A DNA stretch of 64,000 nt, from NCBI GenBank assembly GCA_902798975.1, contig CADBYT010000004.1:142721-206720 (forward strand). The letters are read 5' to 3'. Shown piece after piece: positions 23,694-33,200 of the stretch (positions are counted from its first letter, which is position 1; the number at the start of each line of letters is the position of its first letter). The notes beneath the pieces are model-generated. The model had not been told where the DNA came from. It saw nothing but the letters and a program-made list of their open reading frames with translations, and did not search any database. The DNA comes from an uncultured Bacteroidia bacterium. GTDB lineage: Bacteria > Bacteroidota > Bacteroidia > Bacteroidales > UBA932. The position numbers were made by a program, and so were the translations under genes.

Positions 23694-24848
23694 TTACAGA
23701 TCACAAGGATTGGGCGAGCTAGCGCCGTGGAGTTTCTGCCGGCGGGTCTCGGCGGAGTCGTGGCCGAAGAGCAGGCGCGGCCCCTCGGCGGCGCGCCAGG
23801 CCTTGCTGTCGAATTGTTCCGGGTCCCGGGGGCTCGCATACGGCCCCTCATGGTCGATGACGAACGACAGATACGTAATCGGATAACCCTGCTCCAGGAA
23901 CAGCTGCTCGTAAAATGTCTGCACTTCACGTACGACCGGTTGCACGGCCGGCGCTGAATTGCCTGTTTCGGCAGTCCTCCCAGAAAACCGTGCCACCCTC
24001 GGCTTCGTAAGAGGGAGGGGCCCATCGTCAGATGGGAGGGGTCCGGCATAGCCGGACGTTTTTCGGGGGGAGCTGCCGAACAGCTCAACGTCGGCCGATC
24101 CGTACAGGTCCGTGGTACAGGCAAGCACTTTGAGGCCATTGGCCTCGCAGACGGCGCGGGTGTATTCGTGGAGGAAACGGGAGTCGGTCTTGAGATGGAC
24201 GATGCCGCCGGGCTTCAGGAAGGAGCGGTAGCGCTCCAGGAAGAGCGGCGAGCTGAGGCGCGAGTTCTCGCTGCGGTACTGCGGATCGGAGAAGGTCAGC
24301 CAGATCTCGGACACTTCGCCGGGGGCGAAGAACGCGGTAATGAATTCGACGCGCGTCCGCAGAAACGCCACGTTCGGCAGCGCGTGTTCGGTGGCGTATT
24401 TCGCCCCCTTCCACAGGCGCGCGCCCTTGATGTCCACGCCGATGTAGTTCCGCGCCGGATCCCGCTCCGCCAGCGCAATCGTATACTCCCCCTTCCCGCA
24501 TCCCAGCTCCAGAACGATTTCGCGCGCAGCAGCTTCGGCAGTCTCCCCGGCAGACCGTAGCCGCCCTCGGCTTCGTAAGAGGGAGGGGCCCGCCGGACTT
24601 GGGACGGAGGCCGCAAGCTCGCTTGCAGGCATCCGGTCAAAGGACGGTGGGAGGGGTCCGGCGCAGCCGGACGTCTGCAGGGGGGAGCTGCCGAGCTGCA
24701 AGCCGCCGAAGAAATCATTCCAGCGACCTTTGATGGCGTGGTCGCGGAGGTGGAAGTAGCCGTCGGCGAGCAGCTCCTGCGCGGAAGGCTGCAGGAGACA
24801 GGAGAACGTCTCGTTCTCCGCGAATTTCCGTAATTTATCGTGTCCCAT
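23694..24848 (-). CDS. trmB: tRNA (guanine-N7)-methyltransferase with two inserted palindromic elements
   Basis: This 384-residue enzyme methylates G46 of tRNA with S-adenosylmethionine. Core motifs are VLELGCGKGEYT (SAM binding), GVDIKGARLWKGAK and IWLTFSDPQ. The protein is far longer than the roughly 230-260 residues of other Bacteroidota TrmB, because two P1 elements are translated in frame: residues about 50-107, before the SAM motif, and about 255-296, near the C-terminus. An extended C-terminal tail after the VVREVQTFYEQ motif adds more. The reading frame survives both insertions, so the protein is probably made. It overlaps gldH by 14 bases. Confidence 0.88.
   Translation of the reverse strand: MGHDKLRKFAENETFSCLLQPSAQELLADGYFHLRDHAIKGRWNDFFGGLQLGSSPLQTSGCAGPLPPSFDRMPASELAASVPSPAGPSLLRSRGRLRSAGETAEAAAREIVLELGCGKGEYTIALAERDPARNYIGVDIKGARLWKGAKYATEHALPNVAFLRTRVEFITAFFAPGEVSEIWLTFSDPQYRSENSRLSSPLFLERYRSFLKPGGIVHLKTDSRFLHEYTRAVCEANGLKVLACTTDLYGSADVELFGSSPRKTSGYAGPLPSDDGPLPLTKPRVARFSGRTAETGNSAPAVQPVVREVQTFYEQLFLEQGYPITYLSFVIDHEGPYASPRDPEQFDSKAWRAAEGPRLLFGHDSAETRRQKLHGASSPNPCDL
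23963..24083. repeat. Palindromic element P1, copy 2, inside trmB
   Basis: The ends are CTGTTTCGGCAG (23963-23974) and CTGCCGAACAG (24073-24083), an imperfect inverted repeat. The core has the hairpin TCCGGCATAGCCGGA and the CCCTC...GAGGG hairpin shared with the other copies. The inner 6-bp stem next to ACG/CGG is GAAAAC/GTTTTC here, unlike the other copies but still complementary. Confidence 0.85.
24529..24699. repeat. Palindromic element P1, copy 1, inside trmB
   Basis: The ends are GCAGCTTCGGCAG (24529-24541) and CTGCCGAGCTGC (24688-24699). It shares the TCCGGC...GCCGGA and CCCTC...GAGGG hairpins with the other copies. The middle is longest here and holds its own hairpin GCAAGCTCGCTTGC. 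It is translated as SPLQTSGCAGPLPP and PSLLRSRGRLRS with a spacer between them. Confidence 0.85.
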
Positions 24849-25263
24849 CCTGCTTCTTGCAAATCACGCCGAGCCCCAGGAAATCCCCGTCCACCCCGAC
24901 GGGCCGCACGCTCAGCTGCCAGTCCCCCGCCTGCGTGGGCACCATCCCGCTGCGGTACAGCTCCTTCGAGCCCTTCGGCTCCACGGAGCGCATGTAGACC
25001 GTCTCCGAAAAGCCGTCGCCCGACGGAGCCAGCCACTGGATGTTGAGCTGGAGACTCTCCAGCGCGTTGTGTTCGGTCCGGCTATAAAACCAGAAATCAT
25101 ACGCCGCCGTGGTGTCCTTCAGCGGCAAAGAATACACATAGACACCGTCGCGCGCCTCGTCCTGCCGGACAAACAGTTCCAGCGAATCAGGCTCCCGGCA
25201 GGCCGGCAGCGCCAGCCCCAGGGCCAGTACCGCCAGGACTGCTCCCAAACGACGGCGCGTCAT
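24835..25263 (-). CDS. gldH: GldH-type lipoprotein
   Basis: This 142-residue lipoprotein (signal LALGLALPAC, Cys22) is of the GldH family, named for a gliding-motility lipoprotein of Flavobacterium but kept in many non-gliding Bacteroidota. YDFWFYSRTEHN and GLGVICKK at the C-terminus fit the family, as does the position next to ricT. No other gliding genes are in the window, so the function here is unknown. Confidence 0.75.
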   Translation of the reverse strand: MTRRRLGAVLAVLALGLALPACREPDSLELFVRQDEARDGVYVYSLPLKDTTAAYDFWFYSRTEHNALESLQLNIQWLAPSGDGFSETVYMRSVEPKGSKELYRSGMVPTQAGDWQLSVRPVGVDGDFLGLGVICKKQDGTR

Positions 25264-25266
25264 GAT

Positions 25267-26457
25267 TTATTCGGAAGATTTCGGCGGCTTCTGGCCGCCC
25301 TCCTGACGTCCCTTGTTCCGGCCGCCGCGGCCCCGGTTCTTGCCGCCGCGCGAACGCTTGCGCTTCGGCGCGTCGAAACGGCTGATGCTGTCGTCGCCGA
25401 CCGCCGTCACGAACTCCGGCACATAGGGTTCCGGCTCCGAGCGCAGCGACTCCGGCTTCTCGCCGTTGCGGTTCATCTCAATGATGTCCCATACCTCGGC
25501 GGCATCCAGCGGATACAGGTCCGCGTCGGAAGTCTTGTCGTACGAAAAATACATCACCTCGCGCAGGATATCCGTCTTGCGCAGCCAGGCCAGGCCGTCC
25601 TCGAACTCCAGCGGTCCGCTGACCTTGGGGATGCGGGACTGGGCGTCCAGGTATGTGGCCACTTCGTAATTGAGGCAGCACTTGAGCTTGCCGCACTGGC
25701 CCGCCAGTTTCTGCGGGTTGAGCGACAGGTCCTGGCAGCGCGCGGCCGCCGTGGAGATGCTCTGGAACGAAGAAATGTAATTGGCGCAGCACAGCTCGCG
25801 GCCGCAGATGCCCAGGCCTCCGATGAGGCCGGCTTCCTGCCGCGCACCGATCTGCTTCATCTCGATGCGGATACGGAACTCCTCCGCGAACACCTTGATC
25901 AACTGGCGGAAATCCACCCGTCCGTCGGCAATGTAGTAGAAAATGGCCTTGGAGCCGTCCCCCTGGAATTCCACGTCTCCGATCTTCATCTCGAGCCCCA
26001 TCTCGGCCGCGATGCGCCGGGCCTTGATCATCGTCTCCTGCTCGCGGGCGATAGCCTCCTGCCACTTCTCGATATCGCTCTGGCGGGCCTTGCGGTAGAT
26101 GCGCTTGAACTGGGTCGTCTCCGGGTCGATGCCCCGGGCGCGCATCTGGCGGCCGACAATCGGACCTTCGAGCGTCACGATGCCGAGATCCTGGCCGGTC
26201 GTGGCCTCCACGACCACCAGGTCGCCGAGGCGGACGTTCTGCTGGGAGTCATTGACGTAGAAGCCCTTGCGGGTGTTCTTGAAACGCACCTCGAACAGGC
26301 CCCGGCAGGTGCCGTCGGAAGCGTCCTTCAGCCAGTTGTAGTCCCCGAGCTTGCAGCAGCCGGCGCGATAGGTGCAGCGGGTCTCGCCCGTCTCCGCCTC
26401 GTGCGTGACCACGCAGCCACGGAAGCAATCGTATTGAATGGATTCGTTAGTCGTCAT
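25267..26457 (-). CDS. ricT: RicT-like PSP1-domain protein
   Basis: This is a 396-residue PSP1/YaaT-family protein. Its central region has the cysteine-rich stretch ICGRELCCANY and QCGKLKCCLNYE, which in Bacillus RicT helps bind iron-sulfur clusters in the RicAFT complex acting on RNA processing. The N-terminal CxxxxCC segment (CTYRAGCCKLGDYNW) and a C-terminal tail rich in Arg, Gly and Lys (RGGKNRGRGGRNKGRQ) suggest RNA contact. The start at 26457 overlaps the holB stop (ATGA); the longer open frame upstream lies wholly inside holB and is rejected. Confidence 0.85.
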   Translation of the reverse strand: MTTNESIQYDCFRGCVVTHEAETGETRCTYRAGCCKLGDYNWLKDASDGTCRGLFEVRFKNTRKGFYVNDSQQNVRLGDLVVVEATTGQDLGIVTLEGPIVGRQMRARGIDPETTQFKRIYRKARQSDIEKWQEAIAREQETMIKARRIAAEMGLEMKIGDVEFQGDGSKAIFYYIADGRVDFRQLIKVFAEEFRIRIEMKQIGARQEAGLIGGLGICGRELCCANYISSFQSISTAAARCQDLSLNPQKLAGQCGKLKCCLNYEVATYLDAQSRIPKVSGPLEFEDGLAWLRKTDILREVMYFSYDKTSDADLYPLDAAEVWDIIEMNRNGEKPESLRSEPEPYVPEFVTAVGDDSISRFDAPKRKRSRGGKNRGRGGRNKGRQEGGQKPPKSSE

Positions 26458-27437
26458 ATCTGTAAATACAAGCGATCGGCCATGTCGGTGAAGAGGATCT
26501 TCAGGTTGACATTGCGCCCGATCAGGGTCTGTGTCCGGTTCATGACTTCCAGCGCCTGGCGCGGGAAGGTCTTGCGGCATTTGACTGCCCAGCTGCGGGC
26601 CTGCGGGGAAATCTCCCCAGCACCTTCCACCCCCTGCTGCGCCAGGAAGACCTGGCGGAAGCGGTCTGCCGCGAAGGTGCAGAAAGCTTTTGCCTGTTCG
26701 CGCGAAGGCAGGGAAGCAATGCGCTCCGACACCTCCAGGGCGTCCGGCAGGTTCCTTCCCAGCAGCGCGTTCATCAGCTCGTCCAACAAGTCCGCATCCG
26801 CGAAAACGGGACCTGCCGGCCCGCCGGCAGGGCGGACTCGGATACGCTGGCAACGGGACGAGATTGTCGTCAGCACGCGCTCCGGCTGGTGCGCGATCAG
26901 GAGGAACTGCGTCTGTGCGGGCGGCTCCTCGATCATCTTGAGCAGGCGGTTCGCCGCTTCGGCGTTCATCCGCTCCGGCAGGTAGATGACCACCGCCCGC
27001 CAGCCCCCTTCCAGGGCGCTCAGGGACAGTTTCTCCAGCAGGCGGCGCGACTCGGCGACGGCGATCACCGAATTCTTGCCCTCGATGCCCAGCGCCTCGG
27101 AGAGCTCCGCTTCGCGGAAATCGGGCCGCTCGGCCACCAGCTTGCGCAGCGGCTCCATGTACTGCTCGGAGAGCACGCCGGCCGCCGTCGGGAAGACGAA
27201 ATGCACGTCCGGATGGATCAGCTTCGCAATCTTGCCGCAGGACGGACAGGCGCCGCAGGAATCCCCTGCGCGGCGATCCCGGCAGAACAGGTACTGCAGG
27301 AAGGCGAGCGACAGCGGGAAGGCCCCGCCGCCGTCGTCCTCGTGGAAGAGGATGGCATGCGGGATGCGGCCGGAGTCTACCATGCCGGCCAGCGCCTGCT
27401 TCACGTCTTCATTTCCCAGCACCTGCGCAAACGTCAT
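26454..27437 (-). CDS. holB: DNA polymerase III subunit delta-prime
   Basis: This is a 327-residue AAA+-type clamp-loader subunit. It begins MTFAQVLGNEDVKQAL and has the zinc-binding pattern CGACPSCG, and MNAEAANRLLKMIEEPP near residue 155 (family signature). The Walker A loop is degenerate (HEDDGGGAF), as expected for the non-ATPase delta-prime subunit. A perfect 9-bp palindrome CCTGCCGGC/GCCGGCAGG (26812-26831) encodes PAGGPAGP within it. It overlaps the polyprenyl synthase gene and ricT by 4 bases each. Confidence 0.88.
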   Translation of the reverse strand: MTFAQVLGNEDVKQALAGMVDSGRIPHAILFHEDDGGGAFPLSLAFLQYLFCRDRRAGDSCGACPSCGKIAKLIHPDVHFVFPTAAGVLSEQYMEPLRKLVAERPDFREAELSEALGIEGKNSVIAVAESRRLLEKLSLSALEGGWRAVVIYLPERMNAEAANRLLKMIEEPPAQTQFLLIAHQPERVLTTISSRCQRIRVRPAGGPAGPVFADADLLDELMNALLGRNLPDALEVSERIASLPSREQAKAFCTFAADRFRQVFLAQQGVEGAGEISPQARSWAVKCRKTFPRQALEVMNRTQTLIGRNVNLKILFTDMADRLYLQI

Positions 27438-28405
27438 ACTTCCCGAATCATGTTAAAGCGAGCAATCCGGACGAGCATCTGCCGGGCCTCCCCGTCCGGG
27501 AAAACGTCCAGCGCCTCCTCTGCGCGGGCGACCCACTCCCCGAGCCGCCGGGAAGCGGCCGCAATCCCGTCGCGCTCGGCCACAAAGGCGCGGATCGCGT
27601 CACAATGCTCCGGATGGGACGGGATTTCCCGCACCATCGCGCGTATCTCATTCTCCCGCGGCGAGCCCTCCAGGGCCGCGAGCAGCGGAAGCGTAATTTT
27701 CTGTTCCTTCAGGTCCACGCCGACCGGCTTGCCCAGAGCGTCCGTGCCGGCGTAGTCCAGGATGTCATCCTTGATCTGGAAGGCGATGCCCAGGGCCGAA
27801 CCATAGGCCCGGGACGCCTCCCGCTGTTCGGGCGTGGCCGCAACGGAAATGGCCGCCGTCTCGGCCGCCACGCTGAAAAGCGAAGCGGTCTTGCAATAGA
27901 TGATCCTGAGATAATCCTCCTCGGAGGTGTTGGCGCTGCCCGCCTTCTCCAACTGGAGCATTTCCCCCTCGGCCAGATCGGTCAGCGTACGCGCAAAGAG
28001 CGGAATCACATCGTTGCGGTGCGCCGAGGCGGAGATCAGGGACACGGCCCGGGCCAGCCAGTAGTCCCCCACCAGCACGGCGGGGCCGGGGCCGAGCAGC
28101 GACGAAAGCGTGGGACGGCCGCGCCTTTCGGCACTCTCGTCGGCCACGTCATCATGCATCAGGGTGGCGTTGTGCAGCATTTCCGCGGCAGCGGCGAAGC
28201 GGCAGCTGTCCTCCGAGACCGGACCGATCATCCGGGCGAAGAGCATGGCGACCACCGGGCGCAGCATCTTGCCCGAATTGGACAGGATGCGCTCGTTCGT
28301 CTCCTCCAGCAGGGCCACGCCGGAATGCAGGTTGGAGCGGATCAGGGCCAGTACATGGTCCCAATCCCTGCCCAGGAATGCTATGATCTCCTCTCTTCTG
28401 TTCAA
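27434..28405 (-). CDS. Polyprenyl synthetase (trans-isoprenyl diphosphate synthase)
   Basis: This 323-residue enzyme elongates isoprenyl diphosphates, probably making the side chain of menaquinone or the undecaprenyl precursor. The two aspartate-rich motifs are MHDDVADES near residue 87 and FQIKDDILDY near 215. The first in-frame ATG lies far inside the conserved region, so the start must be TTG at 28405, whose bases overlap the stop codon of the LOG gene (TTGA); translation is likely coupled. A longer open frame running into the LOG gene is a shadow. Confidence 0.9.
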   Translation of the reverse strand: MNRREEIIAFLGRDWDHVLALIRSNLHSGVALLEETNERILSNSGKMLRPVVAMLFARMIGPVSEDSCRFAAAAEMLHNATLMHDDVADESAERRGRPTLSSLLGPGPAVLVGDYWLARAVSLISASAHRNDVIPLFARTLTDLAEGEMLQLEKAGSANTSEEDYLRIIYCKTASLFSVAAETAAISVAATPEQREASRAYGSALGIAFQIKDDILDYAGTDALGKPVGVDLKEQKITLPLLAALEGSPRENEIRAMVREIPSHPEHCDAIRAFVAERDGIAAASRRLGEWVARAEEALDVFPDGEARQMLVRIARFNMIREV

Positions 28406-28932
28406 AGCAGTTGCGCCAGTTCTTCGACCGTCTCCGGGAAGTGGATCATGGCGCGGGAAGCCGCATCCATCATCCCCCGCTCCACGTAGCGGTCCAGTTG
28501 CTGCTTGAACGGATCGTAGAATCCGTCCATGTTGAAAATGATCACCCGGCCGGGATAACGGCCGAGCTTCGCCAGGCAATAGGTTTCGGCCACCTCATCC
28601 AGGGTGCCGATACCGCCAGGCAGGGCGATGGCGAGAGAAGTTCCCTCCCGCATCAGGTCCTTGCGCTCCGACATCCGCTCCGTCCAGAGACACTCCGTCA
28701 GGCGGGGATGCTCGAAGCCTTTCATAAAGCGGGGGAGCACGCCGATCACGCGCACGCCATGCGAGAGGGCCTCGTCACAGACATGGCCCATGGTCCCGCG
28801 CCACGATCCCCCCGACACGATATCATATCCAGCCAAACAAGCTGCGCGGACAATTTGCCGCGCAGCTTGATTGTAAGCCGGATCGATGTCGGAACTGGAA
28901 GAGCAATAGATAACTGCCCGTTTATCCGACAT
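28402..28932 (-). CDS. LOG-family protein (TIGR00730)
   Basis: This is a 176-residue Rossmann-like protein with the PGGIGTLDE motif and the GGSWRGTMG stretch near residue 42 typical of LOG-type nucleoside phosphoribohydrolases, which release cytokinin-like bases from their ribotides. The bacterial role is usually unknown. It is coupled by overlap to the downstream polyprenyl synthase gene. Confidence 0.88.
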   Translation of the reverse strand: MSDKRAVIYCSSSSDIDPAYNQAARQIVRAACLAGYDIVSGGSWRGTMGHVCDEALSHGVRVIGVLPRFMKGFEHPRLTECLWTERMSERKDLMREGTSLAIALPGGIGTLDEVAETYCLAKLGRYPGRVIIFNMDGFYDPFKQQLDRYVERGMMDAASRAMIHFPETVEELAQLL

Positions 28933-28938
28933 TTCAGT

Positions 28939-29556
28939 CTAGAAGAGGAGTGCGACGGAAGCGATGATACCGCTGGCACCCCTGTTGGTGACGGCCTGCA
29001 TGGTTTCGCTTAAGTTGGCGTTTTTGGCGCTGCCCAGGTTCCAGAAGTAACGGGCAGACACCTGGACGTGTTTGATCAGTTCGACACCGACGCCCACACC
29101 GACACCATACTCGAGTTTATCCTTCACGTCCTTGTTCCAGTCAAAGCTGAAACCAGCGACATTAGCCTGGTAGCTATTGCTGATAGCATAACCGATGAAA
29201 GGCTCGGCGATACCATAGAGACGGGCAAGACCGAGGTCGAAACCGACCTGCAGCTGCACGGGGATCTCGATGTAACCGTTCTTATATTCAAAACTACCTA
29301 TCGGCTGTCCACCGTTCATGAGGTTCTTTAAGCTGGCACCTTTGACATTGTAGATAATGGACGGCTGAATAGCGAAAAGAGATCCGAGAGACACCTTGTA
29401 GGTGACACCCACGTGATACTGGGTCACGTTGGCGACGTCCTTGACAGCGTCGTTGACGTTGTTTCTGGCAGAGGTAACACCCGCCACGATACCGAACTGG
29501 GCGTGGGCGCTCACTGCGATGAGCAGGGAGGCGATAACAACAATAAACTTTTTCAT
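28939..29556 (-). CDS. PorT-type outer-membrane beta-barrel protein
   Basis: This is a 205-residue protein with a signal peptide (SLLIAVSAHA, cut after about residue 19) and alternating amphipathic strands ending in an aromatic residue (IIASVALLF), fitting an eight-strand barrel of the OMP_b-brl_2 family. No ligand can be inferred. It lies 6 bases upstream of the LOG gene. Confidence 0.8.
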   Translation of the reverse strand: MKKFIVVIASLLIAVSAHAQFGIVAGVTSARNNVNDAVKDVANVTQYHVGVTYKVSLGSLFAIQPSIIYNVKGASLKNLMNGGQPIGSFEYKNGYIEIPVQLQVGFDLGLARLYGIAEPFIGYAISNSYQANVAGFSFDWNKDVKDKLEYGVGVGVGVELIKHVQVSARYFWNLGSAKNANLSETMQAVTNRGASGIIASVALLF

Positions 29557-29580
29557 TATAAAACTTGGTTAAAAAAGTGA

Positions 29581-29895
29581 CTACATTAATTTACTGAGGC
29601 GGTCGATGATCTCCTGTTTGGGAACCACGCCCACGGAACGGTCCGCCAACTGCCCGTCCTTGAAATAGAGCAGGGTCGGGATGTTGCGGATGCCGTACTG
29701 GACGGCGATGTCCTCGCAGTCGTCGACGTTGCACTTGGCCACGACGGCCTTGCCTTCCAGCTCCTTGGCAACCTCATCCACGGTCGGAGAGAGTATGCGG
29801 CAGGGGCCGCACCAGGAGGCCCAGAAGTCAATCAGGACAGGCATGGGAGACGCGAGAACCTCGCTGATATTGTTGGGATTGATAACTACTTCCAT
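29581..29895 (-). CDS. trxA: Thioredoxin
   Basis: This is a 104-residue cytoplasmic thioredoxin with the active site WCGPC near residue 30 and the conserved cis-proline in NIPTLLYF. No signal peptide is present. It reduces protein disulfides. It has its own promoter at 29944-29951. Confidence 0.95.
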   Translation of the reverse strand: MEVVINPNNISEVLASPMPVLIDFWASWCGPCRILSPTVDEVAKELEGKAVVAKCNVDDCEDIAVQYGIRNIPTLLYFKDGQLADRSVGVVPKQEIIDRLSKLM

Positions 29896-29943
29896 ATACT
29901 TTTTCTATCGGTTATTGGTCTGCGGACAACGTATCCGCACCTG

Positions 29944-29951
29944 CAAAGATA
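29944..29951 (-). promoter_or_regulatory. Predicted promoter (TATCTTTG) for trxA
   Basis: The minus-strand -7 box TATCTTTG has a TTG element exactly 19 bases upstream, the best-matched promoter in the window. The trxA ATG follows 48 bases later. Confidence 0.7.
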
Positions 29952-29956
29952 GTAAA

Positions 29957-30250
29957 TTAATAGAAAGATTCAATACTCCAGGTAAACGCACGGAGTCCCA
30001 GGTCGGGTGCTTCCTTGTCCTTGGACTCCAGCGCCGCGAGCAGCGGAGCGACCTTCTCGTCCTCCATCATCACCAGCAGCGCGTGGTTCATTTCCGGCCA
30101 CGCGTGGCTGCCGAAACGGGGGAACCCGTTGAAGCTTCCCTTCCCTTCCACGCCTTCCCAGCGGGTGAATCCCCGCTGTCCGTGGGCGGCGAGCAACTCC
30201 ACGATATCCTCGTTATATGCCTGGTTATAGGCGATGAACATGGCTTTCAT
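29957..30250 (-). CDS. PG0541-family transporter-associated protein
   Basis: This is a 97-residue protein beginning MKAMFIAYNQAYNEDIVELL, of the small PII-like fold family found next to RND pumps in Bacteroidota. Its start overlaps the RND gene stop by 4 bases, so it is the last gene of the efflux operon. A regulatory role by ligand binding is suggested by the PII resemblance only. Confidence 0.8.
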   Translation of the reverse strand: MKAMFIAYNQAYNEDIVELLAAHGQRGFTRWEGVEGKGSFNGFPRFGSHAWPEMNHALLVMMEDEKVAPLLAALESKDKEAPDLGLRAFTWSIESFY

Positions 30251-33200
30251 TGGCGATTCCTCCTTCTTTCAAGTCTTCTTTCCATCCGGTTGGTGAACGC
30301 GCAGTAGACCGTCGGGATGAGCACGAGGGTGATGAGCGTGGAAACGGTCAGACCCCAGCACACGGTAATACCCAGTCCCTGCCACATCTCGGAACCCTCA
30401 CCCGTACCGATAGCCATCGGGAGCATACCCAGCACGGTGGTCAGGGTGGTCATCAGGATCGGGCGCAAACGGCTCTTGGCGGCCGTCGTGGATGCGTCGC
30501 GTATATTCATGCCGCGCTCGCGGCAGAGAATCGTATAGTCGATGAGTACGATACCGTTCTTCACCACGATACCGATCAGGATGATGATACCGATGATGGA
30601 CATCATGCCCAGGGCCATGCCCGTGATGCGCAGGCCGAGCAGCACGCCCACCAGGGCGAACGGCACGCTGAACATGATGACGAACGGTCCCATCAGGTTC
30701 TCGAACTGCGAGGCCATCACCATGTAGACGAGCAGGATCATCAGCACAATCAGCACGGCCATCTGGCCGAACATCTCCTGCTGGTCCTCGTAGTCACCGG
30801 CAATGACCGTCGTAATTTCGGACGGGATCACCATGCCGTCCAGGGCGCGGTTGCAGCCTTCCACGGCGTCGCTCAGGGCGGCGCCCTTCGCTACGATGCC
30901 ACGGACGGTAATCAGGCGGGAACGGTCCTTGCGCTCAATGGTCGGCGGCACCATGCCTTCGACCACGGTGCCGAGTTCCTTCATCTTGACGGTGGCGCCG
31001 GTCGGCGTCGTGACCACGATGTTCTCCATGTCTTCGACGCTGGAACGGAATTGCGGCGCATAGCGCACGCGGATGTTGTATTCCTCGCCGTCCTCCCGGT
31101 AGAGCGAGGCCACCGTGCCGCTCATCGCCGAGCTGAACGCGGACGCCGCGGTGGTGGAATTCAACCCGTTCAGGGCCAGCTTGGTGCGGTCGAAGTCCAT
31201 CCGCAGCTCGGGCGTGTATTCGTCGCGGCTGAGGGTCACCTGCGTGAAGGAGGGTTCCTTCGCAAGGCGGGCCTGCAGTTCCTGCGCCACGCGGTCGGTC
31301 TCGGCGAAATCATAACCATAGACCTCCACCTCAACGGTGGACGCACCCATACCCATGCCCATGCCTTCGGACACCATGGCGCGGCGAATCTCAGGATACT
31401 GCGCGCAGATGCCGCGCACCACGTCAGAGATTTCGGCGGACGAACGCTTGCGCGTGCTTGAGGTGCCGATGTTGAGGTTCAGCGAGATGATGTGCGTTCC
31501 GTGGCTCTGCATGCTCGCGAAGGTATTGTCGGTATCGGCCTGGCCGAAGGTGGCGTTGAGCACCTGGATTTCCGGCACGGCTGCGGTAATGTCCGCATAC
31601 AGCCGCTCGTACACCTCGCGGGTGACGTCCTGCGCCGTACCCATCGGCAGGTTGATCGTGACGGTGAGGCGCTCGGAGTCGCCGCGCGGGAAGTATTCCG
31701 TCTTGAGGCCGGGGGCCAGCAGGGCCACGGCCGCGACAAAGACGGCGGCGAAGCTCAGGATCACAAGCTTGCGGCGTTTGGTCGCCCAGTGGATCACGTG
31801 GGCGTAACCGCGGGATATCTTGTCGATGAACTTGTTGATCGGAACGAAGATGGCATTGTAGGCCTTGCCGTGGGTCACGTCACGCTTGAGCCAGCGGGAG
31901 CACAGCATCGGCACGAAGGTCAGGGCGGCCGTCGTGGACACGATCATGATGATGGACACGATCCAGCCCAGCTGGCGGAACATGATGCCAGCCATGCCGT
32001 TGATCATCGTCAGCGGCAGGAAGACGCAGAGCATCGTCAGCGTGGAAGCGATGACGGAGATACCCACCTCGCCCGTACCGTGCACGGCCGCCTCTTTCGG
32101 CTTCTCGCCGCGGGCGATGTGCGAGGAGACATTCTCCAACACCACGATGGCGTCGTCCACGACCATACCGATCGCGATGGTGAGGGCGGACATCGAGATG
32201 ATGTTCAGCGTGTTGCCGGAGGCGAACAGGTACATCAGCGAGGCCAGCAGTGCCAGCGGGATGGACAGGACAATGATAATGGTGGACTTCCAGTTGCCCA
32301 GGAAGATGAAGACCACGAGCATGACCACCAGGAAGGTGATGAGGATGGTCTCGATGAGGGTCCGGATGGTATTGATGATCTCGCGGGAGCCGTCCACGAT
32401 GGGCGTGATCTTCACGTCCGCGGGCAGCGTCTTCTCGATCTGGGCGAGCTGTTTCTTGACGCCACGGATGACGTTCACCGTGTTGGCATCGCTCTGCTTC
32501 TGGATGATGATGCGGGCGGAACGCTCGCCGTTGGTGTAGGACTCCTGCTCACGCTCCTGCTCGCCGTCAGTCACGGTGGCCACGTCGCGCAGGTATACGG
32601 CCCGGCCGTTCATCGTGCCGACCACGACGTCCAGCAGTTCGGACGGATCGGAAAATTCCTTCTGCACGCGCAGGGTGTAGGTTTCGGAGCCGATATCGAT
32701 ATTTCCCGAAGGGAGGTTGCGGTTCTCGGCCGAGATCATGCTCGCGATGGAGCTGATGCTGAGGCCGTATGCCTGCAGTTTGCTGGGGTCGCAGTAGACC
32801 TGGATCTCGCGCCCGGGCGCGCCGCTCACGGACACGGTACCGACGCCGGAGACGCGCGCCAGCGGGGTGGAAACCTTGTCGTCCAGGATCTTGTCCAGGC
32901 CCGAAAGGCTCTCGTCCGCCGTGGCGGAGAGCAGCATGATCGGCATATCGGAGGCGCTGAACTTGAAGATGACGGGATTCGACACACCGTCCGGCAGCAT
33001 CGAATTGACCATGTCCAGCTTGTCTCGCACGCTGTTGGTCGCCGCTTCGATGTCCACGCCGTAATTAAAGGTCAGCGTCAGCAGGGAGATGTTCTCCTTG
33101 GACTGGGAGGTCATCTCCTTCAGGTCCTCGACGCCGTTCAGGGCGTTCTCCAGGACCTTGGTCAGGTTGGTCTCGATCTCCTGTGCGTTGGCGCCCTGAT

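Noticed and set aside
26812-26831. Palindrome in holB as another mobile element
   Set aside because: CCTGCCGGC/GCCGGCAGG is perfect but only 20 bases and shares no core with P1-P4; it may be chance in high-GC DNA.
26458-26853. N-terminal extension of RicT
   Set aside because: It lies entirely inside holB in another frame; the ATG at 26457 overlapping the holB stop gives the normal RicT N-terminus.
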